Shown in pieces: positions 15,506-24,033 of a stretch of 43,401 nucleotides of DNA. Under the pieces are notes generated by a model, which had not been told where the DNA came from, ran no database searches, and saw nothing but the letters and a program-made list of their open reading frames with translations. Both the position numbers and the translations under genes were made by a program. Positions within the stretch are counted from its first letter, which is position 1. Each line of letters begins with the position of its first letter. The DNA is from Candidatus Gastranaerophilales bacterium (GTDB lineage Bacteria > Cyanobacteriota > Vampirovibrionia > Gastranaerophilales > Gastranaerophilaceae). The stretch lies in NCBI GenBank assembly GCA_947630045.1, contig CANRGC010000016.1, positions 1 through 43,401 on the forward strand, in the 5' to 3' direction.

Positions 15506-16393
15506 ATGAAAAAAAGCGGTGTTATTAAAATCGGTTATGAATCTTCAGAAGATTTTCAAGACAATACTTTGAGCATGTATTACAAAAAAATTAATCGTTA
15601 TCCTGTTTTGTCTTATGAAGAAGAAAAAAATCTTGCAATAAAAATGAGCGAAGGGGACAGGCTGGCAAAAACAAAACTCATTCAGTCAAATTTACGCCTT
15701 GTGGTCAGCATTGCAAAAAAATCTATTCATATGTCAAAGCTTTCAATTTCCGACTTGATTCAGGAAGGAAATATCGGGCTTATGGTTGCGCTTGATAAAT
15801 ATAACTATAAACTCGGATATAAATTTTCAACTTATGCAATATGGTGGATAAAACAAGCCATGTTTAAAGCAATTTCGGAACAATCTCACTGCATGAAAAT
15901 TCCTGTGTATATTCAAGAAACTCTTTCTAAATATAAAAAGATGAAAAACTCCCTAGAACAACAGTATAACTGTCAGATTAACCCTTCTGTCGTTGCGGGC
16001 AAAATGGGCATGAGCGAAGATAAAATCAACCTGTTTTTAAATGCTTTCACAAAATCTCTTTCAATTGAAAACTCTCTTTCTAACAATGAAGACAAAGATT
16101 TAAGCCTCGGCGACATTATAGAAGATGTCCGACAAAATGTTGAAAAAGAAGTTGAATTTGAAGATTTGAAAAAAGATATAAAACTTGCTTTAAATGTTTT
16201 AAAAGAAAAAGAACAAAAGGTTGTTTCTTTAAGGTTCGGGCTTGACGATAACAACAAAATGACCCTTGAAGAAATAGGAAACATTTATGGCGTTACAAAA
16301 GAATGCATTCGCCAAATTGAAAAGAAGGCAATCAGAAAAATATATGAAGACAACGAAATAAGGCTTCGTCTTTCAAACTATGTAAAAGACTAG
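15506..16393 (+). CDS. sigma-70 family RNA polymerase sigma factor (RpoD-related, group 2 type)
   Basis: 295 residues from ATG 15506, with GGAG nine bases upstream; an earlier ATG at 15476 is less likely. Region 1.2 has NTLSMYYKKINRYPVLSYEEE, region 2 has LIQSNLRLVVSIAKK, DLIQEGNIGLMVALDKY and FSTYAIWWIKQAM, and region 4 has VVSLRFGLDD and TLEEIGNIYGVTKECIRQIE. The large acidic region 1.1 of a housekeeping sigma factor is missing and the protein is short, so this is an alternative sigma of the RpoD-like class found in several copies in cyanobacteria. Its target genes cannot be read from the sequence. Convergent overlap of 4 bases with the gene at 16390. Confidence 0.9.
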   Translation: MKKSGVIKIGYESSEDFQDNTLSMYYKKINRYPVLSYEEEKNLAIKMSEGDRLAKTKLIQSNLRLVVSIAKKSIHMSKLSISDLIQEGNIGLMVALDKYNYKLGYKFSTYAIWWIKQAMFKAISEQSHCMKIPVYIQETLSKYKKMKNSLEQQYNCQINPSVVAGKMGMSEDKINLFLNAFTKSLSIENSLSNNEDKDLSLGDIIEDVRQNVEKEVEFEDLKKDIKLALNVLKEKEQKVVSLRFGLDDNNKMTLEEIGNIYGVTKECIRQIEKKAIRKIYEDNEIRLRLSNYVKD

Positions 16394-18975
16394 TCTTTTT
16401 TAACCTTTGCGCTCAACGGTTTTTTGCCCGTGATTTTCATAAAGGCTCTGTAATATTTTCCTTTAATGCCTTTATCATTCAAACGTTTATTTTCATATTC
16501 AATAAGCTCATCTCTGTTCATTTTTTTGGTTGGCGTACAAATCGAAGCCCTGACGGCAGTTTCATTGGTGAATTCCGTCGCCATCGCAACTGCCGTTGCG
16601 CCAACAACAGAACTCAAGTAAATATTTTCAAACGTTGTATTGAAGATATCCATAAACATTGAATTAAAGAAGAAGTTTGAAATTTTGTGTCCTATTCTTT
16701 CTTTCATTGTTGCGTTTGCACGTTCAATGTCTTCGCCTTTAGATTCGATTAAAACTTCGTTTCTGTAGTCGTTAACAAAGAAATATCCGGTAATTAAGGT
16801 TATTAAAAATCTTGAAACCATTGCAAGAGTTGTGTTTTTGTTTTTGGAATTAGCTTCGGAGAAATGTCTTGTAAAGGCGTCTTGCAGCTCTTCTTTAAAG
16901 GCGTAAAGTTCATTTGTACTTGAAGCCTTTTGGAATTTTTTTGAATAGTTTTCAAGGAAGCCTACCGCATTGTCTTTGCTTAATTTTGTTACTTCTTCTT
17001 TGGCGGGAAGGGCACCGGTAAAGATTTTTTTGGTTATGTTGTTTGCGCCCTTAAAGAGCTTAACAACAGTGTTTATTGGATATAAAAGCACATTGGCAAC
17101 GGTTGCCTTTGCTTTAGAGTGAACATCTCCGAAATCGTAATAAATTCCGTTCGGGTCAATTTCTCTTAACGGAAGATATTTTCTAACTATGCTTGATTGA
17201 CCCGTGAGTTTTCCTCTCGGGCCAGAATTTTTTCTTGCCTGTTCTATAAAGACTTGCAAGGTTTTACTCTGTTCGTCAAACCCGTTTTCTTTCATAAATT
17301 CCATAAATCCTTCCACCTGTTTTTCGGGAAGAATTAAACGTCTTCTTGTAAACTTTTTAACGGTATCATTATATTTGGCGGACATTGATTTAATTGTTGT
17401 ATCAAGTTTAAAAATGTTTCTTGACCTCAAAAAGCCGACAGCAAGAGAAATTCCCGCAATGCCGAGTAAAATTTCGGGTATTCTTGCAAGAAGCGGGGTT
17501 TTCTTTTTCTTTGAGGGCTCATCTTTTTCATCTTCTTTTTTAGGCTCTGATGTAAAATTCAAACCGTTTTTAAGAGTGTCGTCTTTTATTGTAAAAGCAC
17601 TAAACGGGTTTTTTTCGCCAATGTTGCCAAAAGCGGCGGGCGCATAATTTGTTTGAGCAGTTTTATCGGCTGAAGCATTTTCTATATTTTGCATTTTTTC
17701 TTTAATGCTTAAATTGTTTATATCTTTGTTTTTTAACCCTTCTTTTCTTTCTTTCTTTTCGGCAGCTTTTTTTGCAGCTTCGGGGCTTAACGGAGTTAGC
17801 GGAATTCCGCCGAGTTTTCTTGACAAGATTTCCGAAATAAGGGTAACACCGCCCAATGATAACACCGCATAAAGCATTGATTTGTTAACTTTGCTCTGGA
17901 ATGCACCCAAAATAAGGTAAGTTATACCGGCAGTAATTCCCTGTCTTCTCATATCCTGCCAGAAACGCTTTCTTCCCGAAGCGTTTGCCTGTTGTTCATC
18001 GTTATTTTGAAGCATTGAAATGTTATAGAAATCTTTTGCGGCAAAAGTTGCGCTTACAAGACCCGTGCCAAGCCTGTTCCACGCACGTTCATTTTTTGTG
18101 TTATATTTGCCGACCTTTTTAGACGCCGTTTTAATTGAATTTTTGGCAAGATTTTCAATGTTGTCTTTGATGAGTGCAATCTTTTCACGGCTCATGTTTT
18201 TGACATTATCAGTGACATATTTGTTGTCAATCCTGTCAATTCCGTCGGTTGCTTCTTCAAATATGCCCGATAATTTATAAAAGGCGTCCCTTGCTTTTTT
18301 CTGGGCAACTCTGTTATCAAGAATATTGTTAATAAAGCTTGATTTTTTGACACTTGAAGCTATAACTTCATTTGTTCCGACACCGGCGTGCATTTTTCGC
18401 AATTTCCCCCTGATTGCAACGCCGATGTCTAAGGCCGTACCCAGCGTAAACTCCTTAAAACCTTCGCATACGTTTTTAATAAAAGGATCCTTGTGGAACG
18501 TGATTGTGTTTTCGTTTAAATCGTCAATATATGAAAAAGCGGTATATTTTCCGCCATGCGAAGAAGAATGGCGTGCAAAAAGACCTATTAACCCCTTTTT
18601 TCGATTTGCATCCGCAATGTTATTATAAATATCAATTTTATCTATACATTCGTTGAAAGTGCTCCCGAAATTTTTTCTCAAAATCTCAAGAATTTCTTTC
18701 CTGTTCTCATATTTTACCTCTGTGCCTTCCGTGAATACGGTTTTTATGAAGTGACGTGATTTATCTTTTATGTTTGAAAGAAATTTTTTAAAAAACGGCC
18801 CCACCCTTTTGGTGAATGCTTTTGTGCCTATGCTGGAAATATCGTCCGTGAAGTTTGAAATTCCGCCACAAAAAGAAGGGGCAGAAACAACTTTGGGGAA
18901 AGTTTCTCTATCCTGTTTTGTTTTTGACAAAGCATAGCTATATCTAATATTTGGGGTATTAGAATTTAGTTTCAT
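16390..18975 (-). CDS. very large unrecognised membrane protein
   Basis: 861 residues from ATG 18975; a GTG at 18990 in the same frame is possible. No family recognised. The N-terminus contains PSFCGGISNF at about 31-40. The body is Lys-rich and helical, with hydrophobic segments near 355-400, 495-515 (LLGIAGISLAVGFL), 710-730 and 780-800. A Lys/Glu/Ala linker (AAKKAAEKKERK) separates the first pair from an acidic, Lys-rich region before the third. It ends in a basic tail (KPLSAKVKKD). No signal peptide. The layout resembles 9688 and 3228 but I see no clear sequence homology. It is convergent with the sigma gene and begins about 120 bases from the divergent kinase operon. Confidence 0.75.
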   Translation of the reverse strand: MKLNSNTPNIRYSYALSKTKQDRETFPKVVSAPSFCGGISNFTDDISSIGTKAFTKRVGPFFKKFLSNIKDKSRHFIKTVFTEGTEVKYENRKEILEILRKNFGSTFNECIDKIDIYNNIADANRKKGLIGLFARHSSSHGGKYTAFSYIDDLNENTITFHKDPFIKNVCEGFKEFTLGTALDIGVAIRGKLRKMHAGVGTNEVIASSVKKSSFINNILDNRVAQKKARDAFYKLSGIFEEATDGIDRIDNKYVTDNVKNMSREKIALIKDNIENLAKNSIKTASKKVGKYNTKNERAWNRLGTGLVSATFAAKDFYNISMLQNNDEQQANASGRKRFWQDMRRQGITAGITYLILGAFQSKVNKSMLYAVLSLGGVTLISEILSRKLGGIPLTPLSPEAAKKAAEKKERKEGLKNKDINNLSIKEKMQNIENASADKTAQTNYAPAAFGNIGEKNPFSAFTIKDDTLKNGLNFTSEPKKEDEKDEPSKKKKTPLLARIPEILLGIAGISLAVGFLRSRNIFKLDTTIKSMSAKYNDTVKKFTRRRLILPEKQVEGFMEFMKENGFDEQSKTLQVFIEQARKNSGPRGKLTGQSSIVRKYLPLREIDPNGIYYDFGDVHSKAKATVANVLLYPINTVVKLFKGANNITKKIFTGALPAKEEVTKLSKDNAVGFLENYSKKFQKASSTNELYAFKEELQDAFTRHFSEANSKNKNTTLAMVSRFLITLITGYFFVNDYRNEVLIESKGEDIERANATMKERIGHKISNFFFNSMFMDIFNTTFENIYLSSVVGATAVAMATEFTNETAVRASICTPTKKMNRDELIEYENKRLNDKGIKGKYYRAFMKITGKKPLSAKVKKD

Positions 18976-19098
18976 ATAGTTGTTCTTCACGAAAAATCAC
19001 GTATTCCAATCATGTAAAACCCCTTAATAACTAAATTTGCCATTAACCGTACAAAAAGTATATTTTTGTAAAATATTTGTTAATAAAAAAAAATAATT

Positions 19099-19104
19099 TA
19101 TTAT
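19099..19104 (+). promoter_or_regulatory. -10 box of the hybrid-kinase operon (leaderless)
   Basis: TATTAT ends seven bases before ATG 19112. No Shine-Dalgarno is present, so the message would be leaderless. No -35 is obvious in the AT-rich upstream sequence. Confidence 0.4.
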
Positions 19105-19111
19105 ATTTAAT

Positions 19112-20623
19112 ATGGATATCTTTGCCAAAATACTGGTTTTAGACGATGAAGCAATGGTTGTAAAAACCTTAAAAACTCTTCTTAAATTGGAAGGGTATAA
19201 TAACGTGTTTGATTTTACAAACGCAAAAGAGGCGCTCTTATGGCTTTCTTCAAACACTCCTTCAGTCATAATTTCAGATTTTATCATGCCCGAGATGAAC
19301 GGAATTGAATTTTTAATTAAGGCAAAAGAACTTCATCCCGATACAACTCAGATTTTGCTCACCGGTTATGCCGATAAGGAAAACGCAATAAGAGCAATTA
19401 ACGAAGTCGGAATTTTTAAATATATAGAAAAACCATGGAATAATGACGATCTTGTTTTAAACATTAAAAACGGCATTGAGCGAACAAATTTAAAAATTCA
19501 ACTTAAAAATAAGATTAACGAACTTGAAAATTTAAATAAAAATCTTGAAAACCTTGTTAACCAAAAGACAAAAGAATTAAAAACAACAAACGAAAAACTG
19601 GAAAATATAATCAAAAATTTATCAGAAGGGCTTTTGGTTTTAAATTCGAATAATCTTGTGGAACAGGCAAATAATGCGGCTTTTGAGATATTGAAAACAA
19701 AAAATCTTATTGATAAAAACTTTTTTGAGCTTGTCATAAATGAAAAAAATCAAAATACAAGTTTAAATTTAAATGAAACCCTTTATCTAAAAGATTTTTC
19801 GGTTGTTGATTATTCTAAAAATATAACCGTTCCCGTTGAAATCAGCCTTTCGAAAATCGATATGGAAGGTCAAGCCAAAACCCTTGTTTTAATAAGAGAT
19901 GTAACCAGCCAAAAGGAAAATGAGCGTTTAAAGGACGATTTTATCGCAACACTGACCCACGATTTAAGAACTCCCGTGCTTGCCTCATTGAACGGTCTTG
20001 ATTTTGCCCTGAAAGGCACGTTTGGAGAGTTAAACGAACAGTTAAAAGAGCTTTTTTCAACAATGAAGCGAAGCACGGAAGATATGCTCGGGCTTGTTAA
20101 TGTTTTGCTTGAAGTTTACAGATATGAATCAGGAAAAATGCACCTTGTAAAGACAGACTTCAACATAAAAGAGTTGATTTCAGACTGTATAGTTGAGCTT
20201 AAACCCTTATGTGTTAAAAATAATATAGTTTTTGATATATTGAAGGTGGATGATGTTGAAATATATGCCGACAGAAGCGAAATAAAAAGAGTTTTGTTTA
20301 ATATTTTGGGAAACGCAATAAAACACAGTTTTGACATGGGCGAAATTATTGTTAAAACTGAAATTAACGATAAAGACATTAAAGTTTCAGTTCAAGATTT
20401 CGGCGAAGGTCTTTCAAAAGAAGACTTGGAAGGTCTTTTTAAGAAATTTCAAAGGGGAACGTCCAAAAAAAGGCTGCCTTCAACGGGTTTGGGGCTTTAT
20501 CTTTCAAGACAAATCGTTGAAACTCACGGCGGCACAATTGAAGCAACGGGTGAAATTAATAAGGGTGCAAAGTTTACTTTTACACTTAAAAATGCACTTA
20601 GAAAAGAAAAGGCAATTTTATGA
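19112..20623 (+). CDS. receiver-PAS-histidine kinase hybrid
   Basis: 503 residues. An N-terminal receiver (about 5-125) has paired acidic LDDE, phospho-acceptor Asp56 in IISDFIMPEMNG and the Lys of YIEKPW. A coiled coil (about 130-165) leads to a PAS-like domain (about 165-270). The HisKA domain has THDLRTP with His282, and the ATPase domain has NILGNAIKHS and GLGLYLSRQIVETHGG with the G boxes. No membrane segment, so it is cytosolic and is probably controlled by another kinase through its receiver. It overlaps the response regulator by four bases (ATGA), which makes them a cognate pair. Confidence 0.92.
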   Translation: MDIFAKILVLDDEAMVVKTLKTLLKLEGYNNVFDFTNAKEALLWLSSNTPSVIISDFIMPEMNGIEFLIKAKELHPDTTQILLTGYADKENAIRAINEVGIFKYIEKPWNNDDLVLNIKNGIERTNLKIQLKNKINELENLNKNLENLVNQKTKELKTTNEKLENIIKNLSEGLLVLNSNNLVEQANNAAFEILKTKNLIDKNFFELVINEKNQNTSLNLNETLYLKDFSVVDYSKNITVPVEISLSKIDMEGQAKTLVLIRDVTSQKENERLKDDFIATLTHDLRTPVLASLNGLDFALKGTFGELNEQLKELFSTMKRSTEDMLGLVNVLLEVYRYESGKMHLVKTDFNIKELISDCIVELKPLCVKNNIVFDILKVDDVEIYADRSEIKRVLFNILGNAIKHSFDMGEIIVKTEINDKDIKVSVQDFGEGLSKEDLEGLFKKFQRGTSKKRLPSTGLGLYLSRQIVETHGGTIEATGEINKGAKFTFTLKNALRKEKAIL

Positions 20624-21288
20624 CGTCAAATAAAGAAGTTGTAAAAGTCCTTCTTGTTGAAGACCATATAATGGCAAGAATGGGAACGGCAATTTTTATT
20701 CAAAATACAGACGGCTTAGAACTTTTAGGGCAGGCGGAAGACGGACTTCAGGCTGTTCAAATGGCATGTGAATTAAAACCCGATGTAATTTTAATGGATA
20801 TCGGTCTGCCAAAAATCGACGGAATAGAGGCAACAAGAAGAATTAAAGAAAAAGGAATAAATTCTTCCGTTTTGATGTTAACCTCAAGAGATTCCGAAGA
20901 TGACGTATATGAGGCGCTTCAATCGGGGGCGGACGGGTATATTATGAAAGGGTGCAGCCTTGACGCACTAAATTCCGCAATTAAATCAGTCAGCCAAAAA
21001 GCGGCTTGGCTTGACCCGATGATAGCAAGGCTTGTTTTATCAGGGCTTCAAAAACAAAATATTTCAAACAAAGAAAAGCTTGAGAATATCAATAAATATG
21101 GGCTTACAAAAAAAGAACTTGAAGTTTTGGCTCTTATTTCAGACGGGTATTCAAACAAAGAAATCTCAGATAAGCTTGTTATAACTATGTCAACAACAAA
21201 GGCTCATGTTCATAACATTTTACAAAAACTTTATGTTTCAGACAGAACAAAGGCAACGGTTAAAGCACGAAATGAAGGGCTTGTATAA
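20620..21288 (+). CDS. NarL/LuxR-family response regulator, partner of the 19112 kinase
   Basis: 222 residues. The receiver has VEDH, phospho-acceptor Asp60 in VILMDIGLPKIDG, Thr/Ser in LTSRDS and the Lys in IMKGCSLDAL. The C-terminal LuxR helix-turn-helix (about 160-220) has LTKKELEVLALI, STTKAHVHNILQKL and ends EGLV. Translational overlap with the kinase upstream (ATGA at 20620) and one-base overlap with the secreted protein downstream place all three in one operon. It may autoregulate the operon and control others. Paralogue of the regulators at 7145 and 14893. Confidence 0.93.
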   Translation: MTSNKEVVKVLLVEDHIMARMGTAIFIQNTDGLELLGQAEDGLQAVQMACELKPDVILMDIGLPKIDGIEATRRIKEKGINSSVLMLTSRDSEDDVYEALQSGADGYIMKGCSLDALNSAIKSVSQKAAWLDPMIARLVLSGLQKQNISNKEKLENINKYGLTKKELEVLALISDGYSNKEISDKLVITMSTTKAHVHNILQKLYVSDRTKATVKARNEGLV

Positions 21289-22586
21289 TGAAGCGTTTTT
21301 TAGCCTTATTTCTAATTTTGGCTTTTATCCAGCCGGTTTTTGCTTTTAAGAAAAAAGAAAAAGCGGAACCTATGGTTCAAACAGTTGAAGAATGGATGGA
21401 AGCGGCAGAAGATATAAGAATAGATAACAGAGAACTCAAGCTTCCCGAAAAAGAAGATGAAAAGTTTATTCCGCCTGAAAAACTCCCTTTACAGCTGGAA
21501 AAATATAACGTAAAACCGGGGTCAAAAGAGCTTGACTTAAGCAAAATTTATAAAACACAAAGCGTTCGTTCCCCTCTTGTGAGCGATTCTTCATTTAAAA
21601 ATGCGGTTTTTACCGAAAGCTATTATTATCCTCAAACAAGACAGATAGCTTCTACATTTTATTTAATTCAGCTTGATGATTGGCTTTTTGGAAAAGAAAG
21701 TCTTGAGAGCACAAACATCTTTCAACACACAAGATATCCTTTAATTTCAACCGCCCTTCCTTCTTTAAAAGAAAACCTTTTTTCAACCTTAACCCTTGTT
21801 GATTTTTCAAAAAGCGGGAATGAAATTCTTGTCAAAGAAAAAACGGGTTCAACAAAATTCGGATTATATGAAACCCATGTCTGGCTTTATTTTTTAACCG
21901 ATGAACCCAAGGAAAATAATGACTGTTATATGAATAATTTGAGTTTTTCAAAAACAATGAATGATTTTGAAAGCTCATATAAAAGCGGAGCTTCTTCCGA
22001 TTTAAGTTATGTTGCCGAAGAAAAAGAATATAATTATGACCTTGAAAATTTAAAAGAAGCTCCAAACGATATCACCCCCCAAAATCTTTCGGGAAAGGCG
22101 CATTCGCTTGAAGAAGTTATAAGCGAAAAAAACCCTTCAGCGCCCGTCAAAAAGCTTACTTATAATGATATCAGCAATTATATTACAGGCGTTTGGGAAG
22201 AAAACCCCGAAGTAAAAATTCGGGAAAGGTGGTATAAAACTCCGCCAAAGGAATATAACGTAAGCAACTTTTCAAATGAACAGGAAAATTTAGGGTTTGC
22301 GGTTCGCTTAAATCTTTTGAACGAATCAATAAAAGCCTATTGGCTTGACAGATGTGACCTTGTTTTAAACCATATAAGGTGGGATTTAAACCCCTTGGGT
22401 TTTTCATCCAAAGGAAACGAAATTATCGTAAAAGCATACGCATATTCTCTTTTGGGAGAAAAAATTTCTCTCGGAATATGGGCGGTTGATGTTAAAACCG
22501 GTCTTCCAAGATTAATTACGGACGATGAGCCTGTAAAAATTCAATCTCACGGGGTTTATCTTGTCGAAAAATTAAATTCAAGATAA
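21288..22586 (+). CDS. secreted protein of unknown function in the two-component operon
   Basis: 432 residues. A signal peptide (about 1-19, AFIQPVFA) is followed by KKKEKAEP. The mature protein is soluble and rich in Lys, Glu, Ser and Tyr, with two similar halves: a first domain (about 95-220) with FYLIQLDDWLFGKES, and a second (about 290-432) with RWDLNPLGFSSKGNEIIVKAYAYS. No catalytic motif or family recognised. It starts in the TAATG junction of the regulator, so the same signal controls it. It may be the sensed or regulated envelope component. Confidence 0.75.
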   Translation: MKRFLALFLILAFIQPVFAFKKKEKAEPMVQTVEEWMEAAEDIRIDNRELKLPEKEDEKFIPPEKLPLQLEKYNVKPGSKELDLSKIYKTQSVRSPLVSDSSFKNAVFTESYYYPQTRQIASTFYLIQLDDWLFGKESLESTNIFQHTRYPLISTALPSLKENLFSTLTLVDFSKSGNEILVKEKTGSTKFGLYETHVWLYFLTDEPKENNDCYMNNLSFSKTMNDFESSYKSGASSDLSYVAEEKEYNYDLENLKEAPNDITPQNLSGKAHSLEEVISEKNPSAPVKKLTYNDISNYITGVWEENPEVKIRERWYKTPPKEYNVSNFSNEQENLGFAVRLNLLNESIKAYWLDRCDLVLNHIRWDLNPLGFSSKGNEIIVKAYAYSLLGEKISLGIWAVDVKTGLPRLITDDEPVKIQSHGVYLVEKLNSR

Positions 22587-22587
22587 T

Positions 22588-23220
22588 TCAACTTTTTAAA
22601 AAAATAGGCGGAGTTTGAATATATGTCGGTTTTAGCCCCGCAAAATTCACAACTTCATTTTTGGCGATTTTTTCTTTTGCAATTTCAAGTTCAACTTTTT
22701 CAAGATTTTTGCCGTTTTTTTCAAATGAGGTAAGTTTATTTTGATATTTTGTCATTTTATCATATAAAGAATTGTCGCAAATAAAGATTTCATCCGAATT
22801 TTCAAGAATTTCCTCACCTTTTGAAAAAGAAACCATTTCAATATTTTGCCCGTCTTTTGAATAAAAAACGGAATTTCTTCTTGCGTCAAGCATAATATTA
22901 TTATTTTTATATGCTCTTGATAAAACTTCTATTGTTGTAATCGGCACGGCTTTTATATTTAATCTGTTTGAAATTATTTTTGCAATGCTAAGCCCCGCTC
23001 TAATGCCCGTAAAGCTTCCTACTCCCGTATTAGCGCCAATGTAATCAATATCTTTTAAATACGAGTTTTCACTTTTTAAAATTTCGTCCAAAACTTTAAT
23101 TAAATATGCGCTGTGATAGTTTTTTTCATCACTTTCAATTTGTTTGTAAATTTCTTTGTTGTTTAATAAGACTGCAAGGTAAGTTTTGTCTAAAACCGTA
23201 TCTATAGTTAAAATATTCAA
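22588..23220 (-). CDS. tsaB: tRNA N6-threonylcarbamoyladenosine synthesis protein TsaB
   Basis: 210 residues. It begins MNILTIDTVLDKTYLAV, with the ASKHA-type IDT motif, and has the YeaZ signature GVGSFTGIRAGLSIAK at about 67-82. TsaB works with TsaD, TsaE and TsaC to place t6A at position 37 of ANN-decoding tRNAs. It overlaps tsaE by four bases. The neighbour on the other strand ends two bases away. Confidence 0.92.
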   Translation of the reverse strand: MNILTIDTVLDKTYLAVLLNNKEIYKQIESDEKNYHSAYLIKVLDEILKSENSYLKDIDYIGANTGVGSFTGIRAGLSIAKIISNRLNIKAVPITTIEVLSRAYKNNNIMLDARRNSVFYSKDGQNIEMVSFSKGEEILENSDEIFICDNSLYDKMTKYQNKLTSFEKNGKNLEKVELEIAKEKIAKNEVVNFAGLKPTYIQTPPIFLKS

Positions 23221-23717
23221 TTTTTTGCCCCCGCTTTATTTTGAAAATCTTTCACCGTTTTTTCAATAACATCTCGGTAATAATCGTTTGTGCCAAAAAA
23301 CTCAAAAACCCTTTCTGTTGAATAATTTTCGATATCATAAGAAATTTTGATTTCCATTTTTTCTACGGGAAGTTCATTTTTTCCGAAATCTGCCCATTCG
23401 ACAAAAGTTAAGACGTTATCTTTTGAATATTCTCTTAATTCTTCTTTTATGCTTTCTATTCCGCTGTTTTCAAGCCTGTATAAATCAAAATGGTATATCG
23501 GGCATGTTTTTGACTTGTATTCGTTTAAAATAACAAAACTCGGGCTTGTAACTTCATTTTCAACCCCCAGCTTTTTTATAACAAACCTTGCAAACTCTGT
23601 TTTTCCTGCGCCAATATTCCCAAAAAGCGATATAAAACCGCCCTTTTCTTTTATATGTTCCGCAAAAATCTCGGCTAAAATTTTTGTTTCGTTTTTGTCG
23701 TTTACTTTAACTTTCAT
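23217..23717 (-). CDS. tsaE: tRNA threonylcarbamoyladenosine biosynthesis ATPase TsaE
   Basis: 166 residues, typical length. The P-loop GNIGAGKTEFARF (about 33-45) and the later VTSPSFVILNEY and LYHFDLYRLE-type motif (IYHFDLYRLE) with FVEWAD are those of TsaE/YjeE. It is an ATPase that resets the TsaBD complex in t6A synthesis. It is the first gene of tsaE-tsaB. The start ATG lacks a ribosome site, and an extended -10 ends six bases upstream, which suggests a leaderless message. Confidence 0.92.
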   Translation of the reverse strand: MKVKVNDKNETKILAEIFAEHIKEKGGFISLFGNIGAGKTEFARFVIKKLGVENEVTSPSFVILNEYKSKTCPIYHFDLYRLENSGIESIKEELREYSKDNVLTFVEWADFGKNELPVEKMEIKISYDIENYSTERVFEFFGTNDYYRDVIEKTVKDFQNKAGAKN

Positions 23718-23723
23718 AATTTG

Positions 23724-23732
23724 ATTTTAACA
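23724..23732 (-). promoter_or_regulatory. extended -10 promoter of tsaE-tsaB (leaderless)
   Basis: The minus strand reads TGTTAAAAT, with the hexamer ending six bases before the tsaE ATG. No Shine-Dalgarno. The same TGTTAAAAT occurs in the same place before tatD and before the histidine kinase at 35529. Confidence 0.6.
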
Positions 23733-23810
23733 TAAATACACAATTGCTAAAGTAAGAAAAAATAAGTGCCGACTATCTTTTTATACAAGGAATAAAAGGA
23801 AGGTCTTTAA

Positions 23811-23987
23811 ATGAAAGAAGAAAAAATAGTATTAATTGACGGTTTTGACCCTGAATTTTCAGAATACAACCCTATTTTTGCCGAAATTGAAAATCTCAGA
23901 GAAAAACTTCTTCAAGACAAAGACAAGGGTTTTTTGGGAAATTTAATCGACAAGTTGACATTTAAAATAATGGTCAAACTGGATTAA
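23811..23987 (+). CDS. 58-residue acidic protein, unrecognised
   Basis: A short gene with a strong ribosome site (GGAAGG, seven bases before ATG 23811) that reads 58 codons to a TAA. It begins MKEEKIVLIDGFDPEFSEYNP and continues into a Glu/Lys/Leu amphipathic helix ending in KIMVKLD. No signal or membrane segment, no family recognised. The good ribosome site and codon use like the neighbours support it as real. It sits between divergent tsaE and the tatD operon. Confidence 0.6.
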   Translation: MKEEKIVLIDGFDPEFSEYNPIFAEIENLREKLLQDKDKGFLGNLIDKLTFKIMVKLD

Positions 23988-24018
23988 TTTAAATTTTTTG
24001 CAAAACAGGACAAAAATC

Positions 24019-24027
24019 TGTTAAAAT
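24019..24027 (+). promoter_or_regulatory. extended -10 promoter of the tatD operon (leaderless)
   Basis: TGTTAAAAT ends six bases before the tatD ATG at 24034. There is no Shine-Dalgarno in between. Confidence 0.6.
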
Positions 24028-24033
24028 TTCTAT

